From an uncultured Archangium sp. (GTDB taxonomy: Bacteria > Myxococcota > Myxococcia > Myxococcales > Myxococcaceae), in contig CAMLFP010000222.1 of NCBI GenBank assembly GCA_946479335.1, forward strand, positions 1-9,204: DNA of 9,204 nt. Direction: 5' to 3'. This document shows positions 1 through 5,507 of this stretch, one piece after another. The notes beneath the pieces are model-generated. The model saw nothing but the letters and a program-made list of their open reading frames with translations, made no database searches and had not been told where the DNA came from. Each line of letters opens with the position of its first letter. Within the stretch, counting starts at the first letter, position 1. A program made the position numbers and the translations under genes.

Positions 1-350
1 GCACCCGCGAGCTCACTGCGCCGCTGCAGCCGCGCCTCGAGGGTGATCGCCCCGCTCTTCGCGAAGAACACCTCGCCCAGCTCAAGCGCCGTCAGCCGGC
101 CCGACTCGACCGCCGCCGCGCCCGCGCGCTGGAGGTACGCGTGCGTCGAACCGCTCGTGGAGATGAGGGGCAACCCGTGCTCCCAGCGCACCGCGATGCC
201 GTCGGTCGGCGTCAGCGTCACGCCGGGCTTGAGATGCGTCAGCGAGAGGGCGACGTCACCCCACCGCGTGGCGATCGCCAACACACAGTCTGAGTCGAGT
301 GGCGCGCCGTCGTCGCCGATCAGGATTCGTCGCGAGAGATCGTGGTCCAT
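1..350 (-). CDS. N-terminal part of an unidentified protein, cut by the left edge
   Basis: An ATG at the right end opens a frame that runs off the window with no stop, giving about 116 residues. I do not recognise the protein with confidence. There is no signal peptide or membrane segment. From about residue 27 the chain looks beta-rich, with alternating hydrophobic stretches such as GVTLTPTDGIAVRW, and a later segment ELGEVFFAKSGAITLEARL. This loosely recalls the FHA-like N-terminal modules of myxobacterial AgmX/PglI-type gliding or TonB-like proteins, but that is only an impression. It lies downstream of pilT on the same strand, behind a hairpin, so it may be a separate unit. No convincing Shine-Dalgarno precedes the ATG (the bases just upstream are GCGGGGC). 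An overlapping plus-strand frame shares the same third positions, but its product is a Ser/Arg/Pro-rich shadow. The minus frame is preferred because its protein composition is normal. Confidence 0.7.
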   Translation of the reverse strand, partial: MDHDLSRRILIGDDGAPLDSDCVLAIATRWGDVALSLTHLKPGVTLTPTDGIAVRWEHGLPLISTSGSTHAYLQRAGAAAVESGRLTALELGEVFFAKSGAITLEARLQRRSELAG

Positions 351-400
351 GCCCCGCAGACACCGCGCGTCATTTCGGGTTCCGTGACCAGAAACGCGAG

Positions 401-434
401 ACGCCGGGGGAGGAGCGGAGTCCTCACCCGGCGT
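401..434 (-). terminator. Hairpin downstream of pilT, probable terminator
   Basis: Outer arms ACGCCGGG and CCCGGCGT pair over 8 bp. After one mismatch, inner arms GAGGA and TCCTC pair over 5 bp around a 6-nt loop. It begins about 20 nt past the pilT stop. On the minus strand it is followed by CTCGCGTTTC, so the U-tract is poor. The stem is strong but the terminator call is moderate, and a processing or stabilising hairpin is possible. Confidence 0.55.
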
Positions 435-455
435 CGTGCGACCTGCGGCGAAACG

Positions 456-1751
456 TCAGAAGCGCTCGATCTGGAAGTCGTCTTCAGGCTTCGGCGCGGC
501 GGCGGGCTTCGCGGGCTGGGCCGCGGGCGCGGGCGTCGAGAGCCTCGCCGGCGCCTGCGGCGCGGGAGACGGCGCGCGCTGCGCCGAGTTGTTCATCTGC
601 GCGACGTACTGCGCGCTGCCCGGCGCGGCTTTCTCCTCGCCCGGCTTGCCGTCGAAGTTGTCCCACTTGGCGTCGGAGGTCGACGAGATGCCCTGGAAGC
701 GCAGCGCGAAGTCGTCGGGGTTGGTCGCCTGGCGCAGCGCCTCCTGGTACGTGACCAGGTTGCCGCGCACGAGCCCCATCAGCGACTGATCGAAGGTCTG
801 CATGCCGTACGAGATGTTGCCCTGCGCGATCGCGTCGGGGATCTCCTTGGTGCGGTCCTTGTCTTCGATCATCTCCTTCACGCGCGCGGTGACCTTCATG
901 ATCTCCACGGCGGCGACGCGGCCCTTGCCGTCGGCGCGCGGCACCAGGCGCTGCGACACCACGCCGCGCAGCACCGACCCCAGCTGGATGCGGATCTGCT
1001 TCTGCTGGTGCGGGGGGAACGTGGAGATGATGCGGTTGATGGTCTCCGAGGCGTCGAGGGTGTGCAGCGTCGACATCACGAGGTGGCCCGTCTCCGCCGC
1101 ATGCAGCGCCGTCTCGATGGTCTCCATGTCGCGCATTTCGCCGACGAGGATGACGTCGGGGTCTTGGCGCAGCGCGCTCTTGAGCGCCTGGCTGAAGCTC
1201 ATCGTGTCGACGCCCACCTCGCGCTGGTTGATGATCGACCGCTTGTCGCGGATCAGGAACTCGATCGGGTCTTCGATGGTGATGATGTGGTTGGTGTCGT
1301 TCGCGTTGATGTGATCGATCATCGCCGCGAGCGTCGTCGACTTACCGGAGCCCGTCGTCCCCGTGACGAGGATGAGCCCGCGCTCCTCCATCGACATCTT
1401 CTCGAGCACCGGCGGGAGCATCAGCTCCTTGATGGTCATGATCTTGAAGGGGATCACGCGGAGCACCGCGCCGATCGTGCCGCGCTGCTGGAAGACGTTC
1501 ACGCGGAAGCGCCCCAACCCGGGGACGCCGTACGCCAGGTCGACCTCGTTGCTCTGCTTGAACTTCTCCTTCTGGAACTCGTTCATGATCCCGAAGGCCA
1601 TGCGGGCGACTTCTTCGGGCGGGAGGCGCTTGCCGTCTTTGAGCGGCACCAGCTGGCCATCGACGCGGAACATCGGCGGCAGGCCAGCCTTGAGGTGGAT
1701 GTCTGACGCGCCACCCCGCAGCGCGATGGTGAGAATCTCGTTGAGTTCCAT
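456..1751 (-). CDS. pilT: Type IV pilus twitching motility (retraction) ATPase PilT
   Basis: PilT is the cytoplasmic hexameric ATPase that drives depolymerisation and retraction of type IV pili, powering twitching or social motility. The 431-residue product has an N-terminal PAS-like region (about 1-105) and a RecA-like ATPase core. Visible motifs are Walker A GTTGSGKST at 131-139, the Asp box around ITIEDPIEF (157-165), Walker B DVILVGEMRD at 199-208 with E205, and the His box GHLVMSTLHT at 222-231. The stretch DAIAQG (306-311) followed by MQTFDQSL (317-324) corresponds to the C-terminal region needed for retraction. Canonical PilT ends near residue 345-350; here about 75 more residues follow, including KWDNFDG, a Pro/Ala-rich linker and an acidic-aromatic end, EDDFQIERF. 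No pilB or pilC is adjacent. It follows rpsI behind a terminator, so it probably has its own promoter, but only weak matches are seen and the Shine-Dalgarno is poor. Confidence 0.97.
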   Translation of the reverse strand: MELNEILTIALRGGASDIHLKAGLPPMFRVDGQLVPLKDGKRLPPEEVARMAFGIMNEFQKEKFKQSNEVDLAYGVPGLGRFRVNVFQQRGTIGAVLRVIPFKIMTIKELMLPPVLEKMSMEERGLILVTGTTGSGKSTTLAAMIDHINANDTNHIITIEDPIEFLIRDKRSIINQREVGVDTMSFSQALKSALRQDPDVILVGEMRDMETIETALHAAETGHLVMSTLHTLDASETINRIISTFPPHQQKQIRIQLGSVLRGVVSQRLVPRADGKGRVAAVEIMKVTARVKEMIEDKDRTKEIPDAIAQGNISYGMQTFDQSLMGLVRGNLVTYQEALRQATNPDDFALRFQGISSTSDAKWDNFDGKPGEEKAAPGSAQYVAQMNNSAQRAPSPAPQAPARLSTPAPAAQPAKPAAAPKPEDDFQIERF

Positions 1752-1799
1752 GCGGTGACGGTACCACCGGGGTCCTCAAAACAGGCACCCGTGAGCCGC

Positions 1800-1840
1800 A
1801 AAACAAACGAGCCGCCCACCTCTTTCGAGATGGCGGCTCG
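1800..1840 (-). terminator. Rho-independent terminator after rpsI
   Basis: On the minus strand, arms CGAGCCGCC and GGCGGCTCG form a 9-bp stem. An internal loop leads to a short TCT/AGA stem capped by CGAA. The stem is followed directly by TTTGTTTT, a good U-tract. It starts 23 nt past the rpsI stop and separates the ribosomal operon from pilT. Confidence 0.85.
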
Positions 1841-1863
1841 TGTGCGACGAACAAGACGCTTGC

Positions 1864-2265
1864 TTAGCGCTTGCTGAACTGGAAGCGGCGGCGGGCGCCC
1901 GGCTGACCAGACTTCTTGCGCTCGACGGCGCGCGAGTCACGGGTCAGGAAGCCGGCCTTCTTCAGCGGCGAGCGGAACTCCGGGTTCAACCGGGTCAGCG
2001 CGCGCGAGAGGCCATGGCGGATCGCGCCGGCCTGGCCCGAGAGGCCACCGCCGCGCACGTTGACCGTCATGTCGATCTTGCCCATCTGCTCCAGCACCTG
2101 GAGGGGCTGGTTGATGATCATGATCGACGTCTCACGCCCGAAGTACTCGGTGAGCGCGCGGCCGTTGACGACGAACGAACCCGTGCCGGGCTTCAGCCAC
2201 ACACGAGCAGTGGCCTCCTTGCGGCGGCCGGTAGCGTAGAAACCTTCAGTGCCTGACTTGGCCAT
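1864..2265 (-). CDS. rpsI: 30S ribosomal protein S9
   Basis: S9 is a small-subunit head protein whose basic C-terminal tail reaches the P-site tRNA. The 133-residue product is of normal family length. It has the N-terminal [20 protein letters not shown] block (8-27), the S9 signature [19 protein letters not shown] (72-90), and the typical basic tail ending RRRFQFSKR. The ATG start is supported by a Shine-Dalgarno (AAGGA, 9 nt upstream) that overlaps the rplM stop codon, indicating translational coupling with rplM. The order rplM-rpsI is conserved across bacteria. A clear terminator follows. Confidence 0.98.
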   Translation of the reverse strand: MAKSGTEGFYATGRRKEATARVWLKPGTGSFVVNGRALTEYFGRETSIMIINQPLQVLEQMGKIDMTVNVRGGGLSGQAGAIRHGLSRALTRLNPEFRSPLKKAGFLTRDSRAVERKKSGQPGARRRFQFSKR

Positions 2266-2274
2266 GGTGCGAAT

Positions 2275-2280
2275 TCCTTA
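2275..2280 (-). promoter_or_regulatory. rpsI ribosome binding site overlapping the rplM stop
   Basis: TAAGGA reads as both the rplM stop codon (TAA) and the Shine-Dalgarno core (AAGGA) for rpsI, 9 nt before its ATG. Ribosomes finishing rplM would sit on the rpsI initiation site, which fits equimolar production of the two proteins. Confidence 0.7.
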
Positions 2281-2727
2281 CGCCTTGACCTGCTTGGCAG
2301 CAGGCTTCTGAGCGGTGTGGGGGTGCTTGTCGCCGGCGTAGACGTGCAGCTTCGTCATCTGCTGGCGGCCGAGCGCGTTGCGGGGAAGCATGCGGCGCAC
2401 GGCGTTGATGATGATGTCTTCCGGGTGGCGCTTCTGCAGCGTCTGGTAGTCAGACGACTTCAGCGCACCGGGCATACCGGCGGTCACGTGGCGGTAGTAC
2501 ATCTTCTGGGAGGGCTTGTTGCCCGTGACCTTCACCTTCTCGGCGTTGATCACGACGACATGGTCGCCGGTATCGATCGAGGGGGTGAACATCGGCTTGT
2601 GCTTGCCCTTGAGGAGCGAAGCAATCTGGCTTGCGGCACGACCCAGAATCTTGTCGGACACGTCGATGACGTGCCAGGCGTGCTGGATGTCCTTGGCCTT
2701 GGCGCTGTAGGTACGCTGGGTAGGCAT
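2278..2727 (-). CDS. rplM: 50S ribosomal protein L13
   Basis: L13 binds 23S rRNA early in large-subunit assembly. The 149-residue product is close to usual family length (about 142-147). Recognisable blocks are WHVIDVSDKILGRAASQIAS (18-37), the HKPMFTP segment (43-49), GDHVVVINAEKVKVTGNK (54-71), and the C-terminal signature from AVRRMLPRNALGRQQ (109-123) to LHVYAGDKHPHTAQKP (127-142), with a short Lys/Ala tail. It is the first gene of the rplM-rpsI pair, 12 nt upstream of rpsI. A GGA about 8 nt before the ATG is a weak Shine-Dalgarno. A candidate promoter lies upstream. In E. coli L13 represses its own operon, but I see no specific leader structure here to support that. Confidence 0.98.
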   Translation of the reverse strand: MPTQRTYSAKAKDIQHAWHVIDVSDKILGRAASQIASLLKGKHKPMFTPSIDTGDHVVVINAEKVKVTGNKPSQKMYYRHVTAGMPGALKSSDYQTLQKRHPEDIIINAVRRMLPRNALGRQQMTKLHVYAGDKHPHTAQKPAAKQVKA

Positions 2728-2761
2728 GATTTTTCCGAACGACAGGTGAGAAAGGGCGGCC

Positions 2762-2791
2762 CTGCTACCCCCTCCGTGGTCTCGCTGTCAA
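2762..2791 (-). promoter_or_regulatory. Candidate sigma-70-type promoter for rplM-rpsI
   Basis: The minus strand carries a perfect -35 TTGACA (2791-2786). At 17-18 nt spacing there is a weak -10, GTAGCA or TAGCAG. Initiation would fall near 2755, leaving a leader of about 30 nt before the rplM ATG. The position, just after the helicase terminator and before a ribosomal operon, is right. The -10 match is poor, so this is tentative. Confidence 0.4.
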
Positions 2792-2817
2792 GGTGATGCG
2801 CACATTTTCGCTGTCAA
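2782..2817 (-). repeat. Two direct copies of TTGACAGCGA upstream of rplM
   Basis: The 10-mer TTGACAGCGA occurs at 2817-2808 and again at 2791-2782 on the minus strand, start to start 26 nt apart. Each copy is preceded by CCT or CCTT. The downstream copy contains the candidate -35 of the rplM promoter. The upstream copy abuts the helicase terminator and has no credible -10 at 17 nt (it reads ACCTTG). They could be tandem promoters or a repeated binding site. Confidence 0.5.
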
Positions 2818-2818
2818 A

Positions 2819-2845
2819 GGCCCCTGAAATCACGGTTTCAGGGCC
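2819..2845 (-). terminator. Hairpin terminator after the helicase gene
   Basis: Arms CCCTGAAA and TTTCAGGG form an 8-bp stem with a 6-nt loop. Two more G-C pairs lie beyond a single bulged C. It begins about 30 nt past the helicase stop. On the minus strand it is followed by TTTGACAG, only three Us. That run overlaps the first of two TTGACA copies, so terminator and downstream promoter region are packed together. Confidence 0.6.
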
Positions 2846-2877
2846 AAACCACCGTTCGCTGCCGATCGCCAGCGCGA

Positions 2878-4947
2878 TCACGGTGTCCCCGCCTTGAGCC
2901 GCTCCTTGAGCGCCGCGAAGAAGTTCGTCTCCTTCACGGTGGGCGGGCCCTTCGGCACGGCGGCGAGGTCGACCACGTCGCAGATCTCCTCGGGGATATC
3001 GGCGAGGAACCGGCTCGGCGTGCGCGGCACTTCCTTCCCCCGCTTGATGCGCGTCGCGGCGCGGGTCATCACCAGGCGCTCGCGCGCGCGGGTCATCGCC
3101 ACGTAACAGAGCCGGCGCTCCTCCGGCGGGTTCGGCGGCTCGCCCTGCATGCCCGAATGCGGCAGCAGATCTTCTTCACACCCCGCGACGAAGACCAGCT
3201 TCCACTCGAGGCCCTTGGAGCCGTGGATCGTCATCAGCTCCACGCGCCCGGCGAGGTGGTGCTGCTCGTCTTCGTCGTCCTTCGTGTCGAGGCTCAAGCG
3301 ATTCAAATACGTGAGCAGGCTGGCCTTGGGCCCTTCCCGCTTCTCGTAGCTCTCGAGCGACGCGATGACGTGCTTCACCGCCTTCGCCTTGCGATCGCCC
3401 GCCGCCAGCGTCGGCGCGTGTGACTTCGCGTGGCCGATGAAGTCGATCTCCTTGAGCAGCTCGCTGGTGACGTGCGCGAGGTTCCCCTTGTTGAACGCCT
3501 TCCGGTAGCGCTCCATGAGCGCGACGAACTCCAGCACCTTCTCGCTGGCGCCCTTCGGCAGCTCTTCGACTTCTCCGGAGCGCTCCAGCGCCTTCCACAG
3601 CGGCACCTCGTGCTGGAGCGCCCACGCGTTGAGGCGCTCCATGGTGACGTCACCGATGCCGCGCGCCGGGGTGTTGATGATGCGCAGCAGCGAGATCTCG
3701 TCCTTGGGGTTCGCGATCACCTTGAAGTAGGCGATCACGTCCTTCACCTCGCGGCGATCGAAGAACTCCGAGCCGCCGTGCACCTCGTAGCGGACCTCTT
3801 TTTCGCGCAAGAACTCCTCGAGGAAGCGCGACTGGCCGTTGACCCGATAGAGGATCGCGATCTCGTCGGGGCGCACGCCCTCTTCGATCGCGCGGCGCAC
3901 CTCGGCCGCGATCCACCGCGCTTCGTCTTCTTCGCTCGGCGCAGCGCACAGCGTGATGCGCGGGCCACCCTTCACCTCGCTCCACATGCGCTTGGCGCGC
4001 CGGTCGGTGTTCTTCTCGATGACCGCGTTCGCCGCGTCGAGGATCACCTGGTTGCTGCGGTAGTTCTGCTCGAGCCTGATCTCCTTGCCGCCGGGGAAGA
4101 GCTTCTCGAAGTCGAGGATGTTGCGCACCTCGGCGCCGCGCCACGAGTAGATGCACTGATCGTCATCGCCCACGACGCACACGTTGTGGTGGCCGTCGCC
4201 CAGGTGACGCAGCAGCTCGAGCTGCGCCTTGTTGGTGTCCTGGTACTCGTCGACCATGATGTAGCGGAAGCGCTCGGTGTACTTCTGCTTCACCTCGGGG
4301 AACTCTTCGAAGATGCGCGAGGGGAAGACGAGGAGGTCGTCGAAGTCGACCGCGCCCTGCGCCTTGAGCGCCAACTGGTAGAGCGGGAAGACGAGGCTCG
4401 CCGCGAGCTCGAGATCTCCGTCGTCCTGCTCCGGGTCATCCTCGAAGTCGTCGTCGGGGTCGGGCGACTCGGGCTCGCCGCTGGTGTCGAACTCCGCGGT
4501 CGTGCCGGAGTTCTTCACGCGCGAGATGATGGTGAGGATCTTCCGCGGGTCGAACACCTTGTCGTCGATCTGCCGCTCCTTCATCGCGCGACGCACGAGC
4601 GCGATCTGATCGCCGGTGTCGACGATGGCGAACTTCTTCGGCCAGCCGAGGCGGTGCAGGTTCTCGCGCAACACCTCGGCGCCGAACGCGTGGAAGGTCG
4701 AGAGCGTCACGCCCAGCGCGCGCTGCCCGGCCATCTGCACCACGCGCTCCTTCATCTCCGCGGCGGCCTTGTTGGTGAACGTCACCGCGAGGATCGCGCG
4801 CGCCGGCACCTTCTTCTCGAGCAGGTGCGTGATGCGATGGGTGATGACGCGCGTCTTCCCGGAGCCCGCGCCCGCCAACACCAGCACCGGGCCTTCGGTC
4901 GTCAGCACGGCGTCTCGCTGCGGCGGGTTCAGATGCGAGAGGTCCAC
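2878..4947 (-). CDS. Superfamily 1A ATP-dependent 3'-5' DNA helicase, Rep/UvrD type
   Basis: The 689-residue product carries the full UvrD/Rep/PcrA motif set. These are the Q motif LNPPQRDAV (6-14), Walker A AGAGSGKT (25-32), motif Ia VTFTNKAAAEMKER (55-68), motif II VDEYQD (232-237), motif III VVGDDDQCIYSWRGA (258-272), motif IV LEQNYRS (292-298), motif V LMTIHGSKGLEW (571-582) and motif VI VAMTRAR (616-622). The length, the GDDDQ.IYSWRGA wording and the short region after motif VI resemble Rep (673 residues in E. coli) more than UvrD or PcrA, which have longer C-terminal ends. A role in replication-fork progress or repair is inferred from the family. An acidic insertion at 152-180 (16 Asp/Glu, no Lys/Arg) sits in the 1B region. 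The start codon is GTG, chosen because it puts the Q motif at the usual distance and no nearby in-frame alternative lies downstream. Motif III has Cys where Ser is usual. Confidence 0.95.
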   Translation of the reverse strand: MDLSHLNPPQRDAVLTTEGPVLVLAGAGSGKTRVITHRITHLLEKKVPARAILAVTFTNKAAAEMKERVVQMAGQRALGVTLSTFHAFGAEVLRENLHRLGWPKKFAIVDTGDQIALVRRAMKERQIDDKVFDPRKILTIISRVKNSGTTAEFDTSGEPESPDPDDDFEDDPEQDDGDLELAASLVFPLYQLALKAQGAVDFDDLLVFPSRIFEEFPEVKQKYTERFRYIMVDEYQDTNKAQLELLRHLGDGHHNVCVVGDDDQCIYSWRGAEVRNILDFEKLFPGGKEIRLEQNYRSNQVILDAANAVIEKNTDRRAKRMWSEVKGGPRITLCAAPSEEDEARWIAAEVRRAIEEGVRPDEIAILYRVNGQSRFLEEFLREKEVRYEVHGGSEFFDRREVKDVIAYFKVIANPKDEISLLRIINTPARGIGDVTMERLNAWALQHEVPLWKALERSGEVEELPKGASEKVLEFVALMERYRKAFNKGNLAHVTSELLKEIDFIGHAKSHAPTLAAGDRKAKAVKHVIASLESYEKREGPKASLLTYLNRLSLDTKDDEDEQHHLAGRVELMTIHGSKGLEWKLVFVAGCEEDLLPHSGMQGEPPNPPEERRLCYVAMTRARERLVMTRAATRIKRGKEVPRTPSRFLADIPEEICDVVDLAAVPKGPPTVKETNFFAALKERLKAGTP

Positions 4948-4959
4948 GGCGGTGTGGCC

Positions 4960-4988
4960 TTTACACGTACTCGCAGAAACTTTGTCGC
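4960..4988 (-). promoter_or_regulatory. Possible promoter for the helicase gene
   Basis: On the minus strand GCGACA (4 of 6 to TTGACA) and TGTAAA (4 of 6 to TATAAT) are separated by 17 nt. This would place transcription initiation only a few bases before the GTG, giving a very short or absent leader. It lies in the 72-nt divergent gap with the cysteine-rich gene. Both hexamers are imperfect. Confidence 0.3.
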
Positions 4989-5019
4989 GCGATGCGGGAG
5001 CCGTGGCTTACTTCGCGCC

Positions 5020-5496
5020 GTGCCACGGGAAAGCAAGAAGGCCGTCGATCCAAAAGAAGCGCGCGCACTGGTCTCAGGGCTCGACAAGCGCCGGTTCCTC
5101 GACGAGTTCAACCGCCTCGCGAGCCAGTTCGCATCAGACCCCGGCAACCCCGGTAGCTACGAGTGCAAGAACTGCGAGCGCTGCGCGAACTGCATGTTCT
5201 GCAGCGACTCCGAGGGCTGCTACGGCTGCACGCACTGCACCGGCTGCCAGCTCTGCAACAACTGCACGCACTGTGTCGACTCGAAGTCGCTCAACGCCTG
5301 CGCGTACGCGGTGCAGAGCGAGAACTGCGCGAACTCGGCGTACGTGTACTTCTCGAAGAACCTCTCCGACTGCACGTACTGCTTCGGCTGCGTGGGCCTC
5401 TCGAAGAAGGACTTCCACATCCTCAACGTCGGGTTCCCGCGCACCGAGTACTTCGAGCTGGTGGTGAAGCTGAAGCGCGAGCTCGGCGTGAAGTGA
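5020..5496 (+). CDS. Small cysteine-array protein of unknown function
   Basis: The product is 158 residues with 17 cysteines and no signal peptide or membrane segment. Residues 1-46 are a charged, probably helical N-terminus (KEARALVSGLDKRRFLDEF). Residues 49-124 carry the cysteines, mostly as tandem CxxC: five at 49-61, seven at 67-85, then 94, 103, 118, 121 and 124. All lie in one register modulo 3. The tail FGCVGLSKKDFHILNVGF and TEYFELVVKLKREL resembles the end of a poorly characterised cysteine-rich family that I recall from myxobacteria, sometimes labelled CaiB/BaiF; I see no CoA-transferase feature to justify that label. Metal or Fe-S binding or a beta-solenoid are possible, none shown. 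The GTG start was chosen because the resulting N-terminus reads naturally. An in-frame GTG at 4954 with a GAGAGG upstream is an alternative that would overlap the helicase regulatory gap. It is divergent from the helicase gene and convergent with the RibD_C-type gene. Confidence 0.88.
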   Translation: MPRESKKAVDPKEARALVSGLDKRRFLDEFNRLASQFASDPGNPGSYECKNCERCANCMFCSDSEGCYGCTHCTGCQLCNNCTHCVDSKSLNACAYAVQSENCANSAYVYFSKNLSDCTYCFGCVGLSKKDFHILNVGFPRTEYFELVVKLKRELGVK

Positions 5497-5507
5497 CTCA
5501 CTTCACG
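5487..5507. repeat. Perfect 21-bp palindrome between convergent stop codons
   Basis: Arms CGTGAAGTGA and TCACTTCACG flank a single central C at 5497, which is the only base between the two stop codons. Both genes end with identical codons, GTG AAG TGA (Val-Lys-stop), so most of the symmetry comes from their coding ends. As RNA it could fold with a 7-bp stem and 7-nt loop on either strand. No U-tract follows on either side, so a bidirectional terminator is possible but unproven. Confidence 0.8.

Noticed and set aside
43..387. Plus-strand open frame at the left edge
   Set aside because: It shares third codon positions with the minus-strand frame, and its product is Ser/Arg/Pro-rich without structure-like patterning. 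The minus-strand product looks like a normal protein.
342..1706. A 454-codon open frame on the plus strand opposite pilT
   Set aside because: pilT on the minus strand is unmistakable. High G/C at third positions leaves antisense frames open, and this product is a low-complexity Arg/Leu/His/Asp-rich chain with no family resemblance.
1753..1769. Short inverted repeat CGGTG...CACCG just upstream of the pilT start
   Set aside because: Arms of only 5 bp in GC-rich DNA are expected by chance. It might affect initiation, but nothing else supports a control element.
1775..1810. Possible pilT promoter (TTGTTT, 17 nt, TGTTTT)
   Set aside because: The -10 matches only 3 of 6 positions, and the -35 overlaps the U-tract of the rpsI terminator.
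4150..4160. Cys in place of the usual Ser in helicase motif III (GDDDQCIY)
   Set aside because: It is a conservative change next to the invariant GDDDQ and not a sign of lost function. It is noted in the helicase entry only.
3430..5019. A long plus-strand open frame antisense to the helicase that continues in frame into the cysteine-array gene
   Set aside because: The antisense part is an Arg/Leu/Val/Glu-rich shadow of helicase codons. Only the part from about 5020 looks like a real protein, so I did not call an N-terminal extension.
5220..5501. Minus-strand open frame across the cysteine-array gene
   Set aside because: It is antisense to a gene with clear family-like features and a regular cysteine pattern, and it would overlap the convergent RibD_C-type gene.
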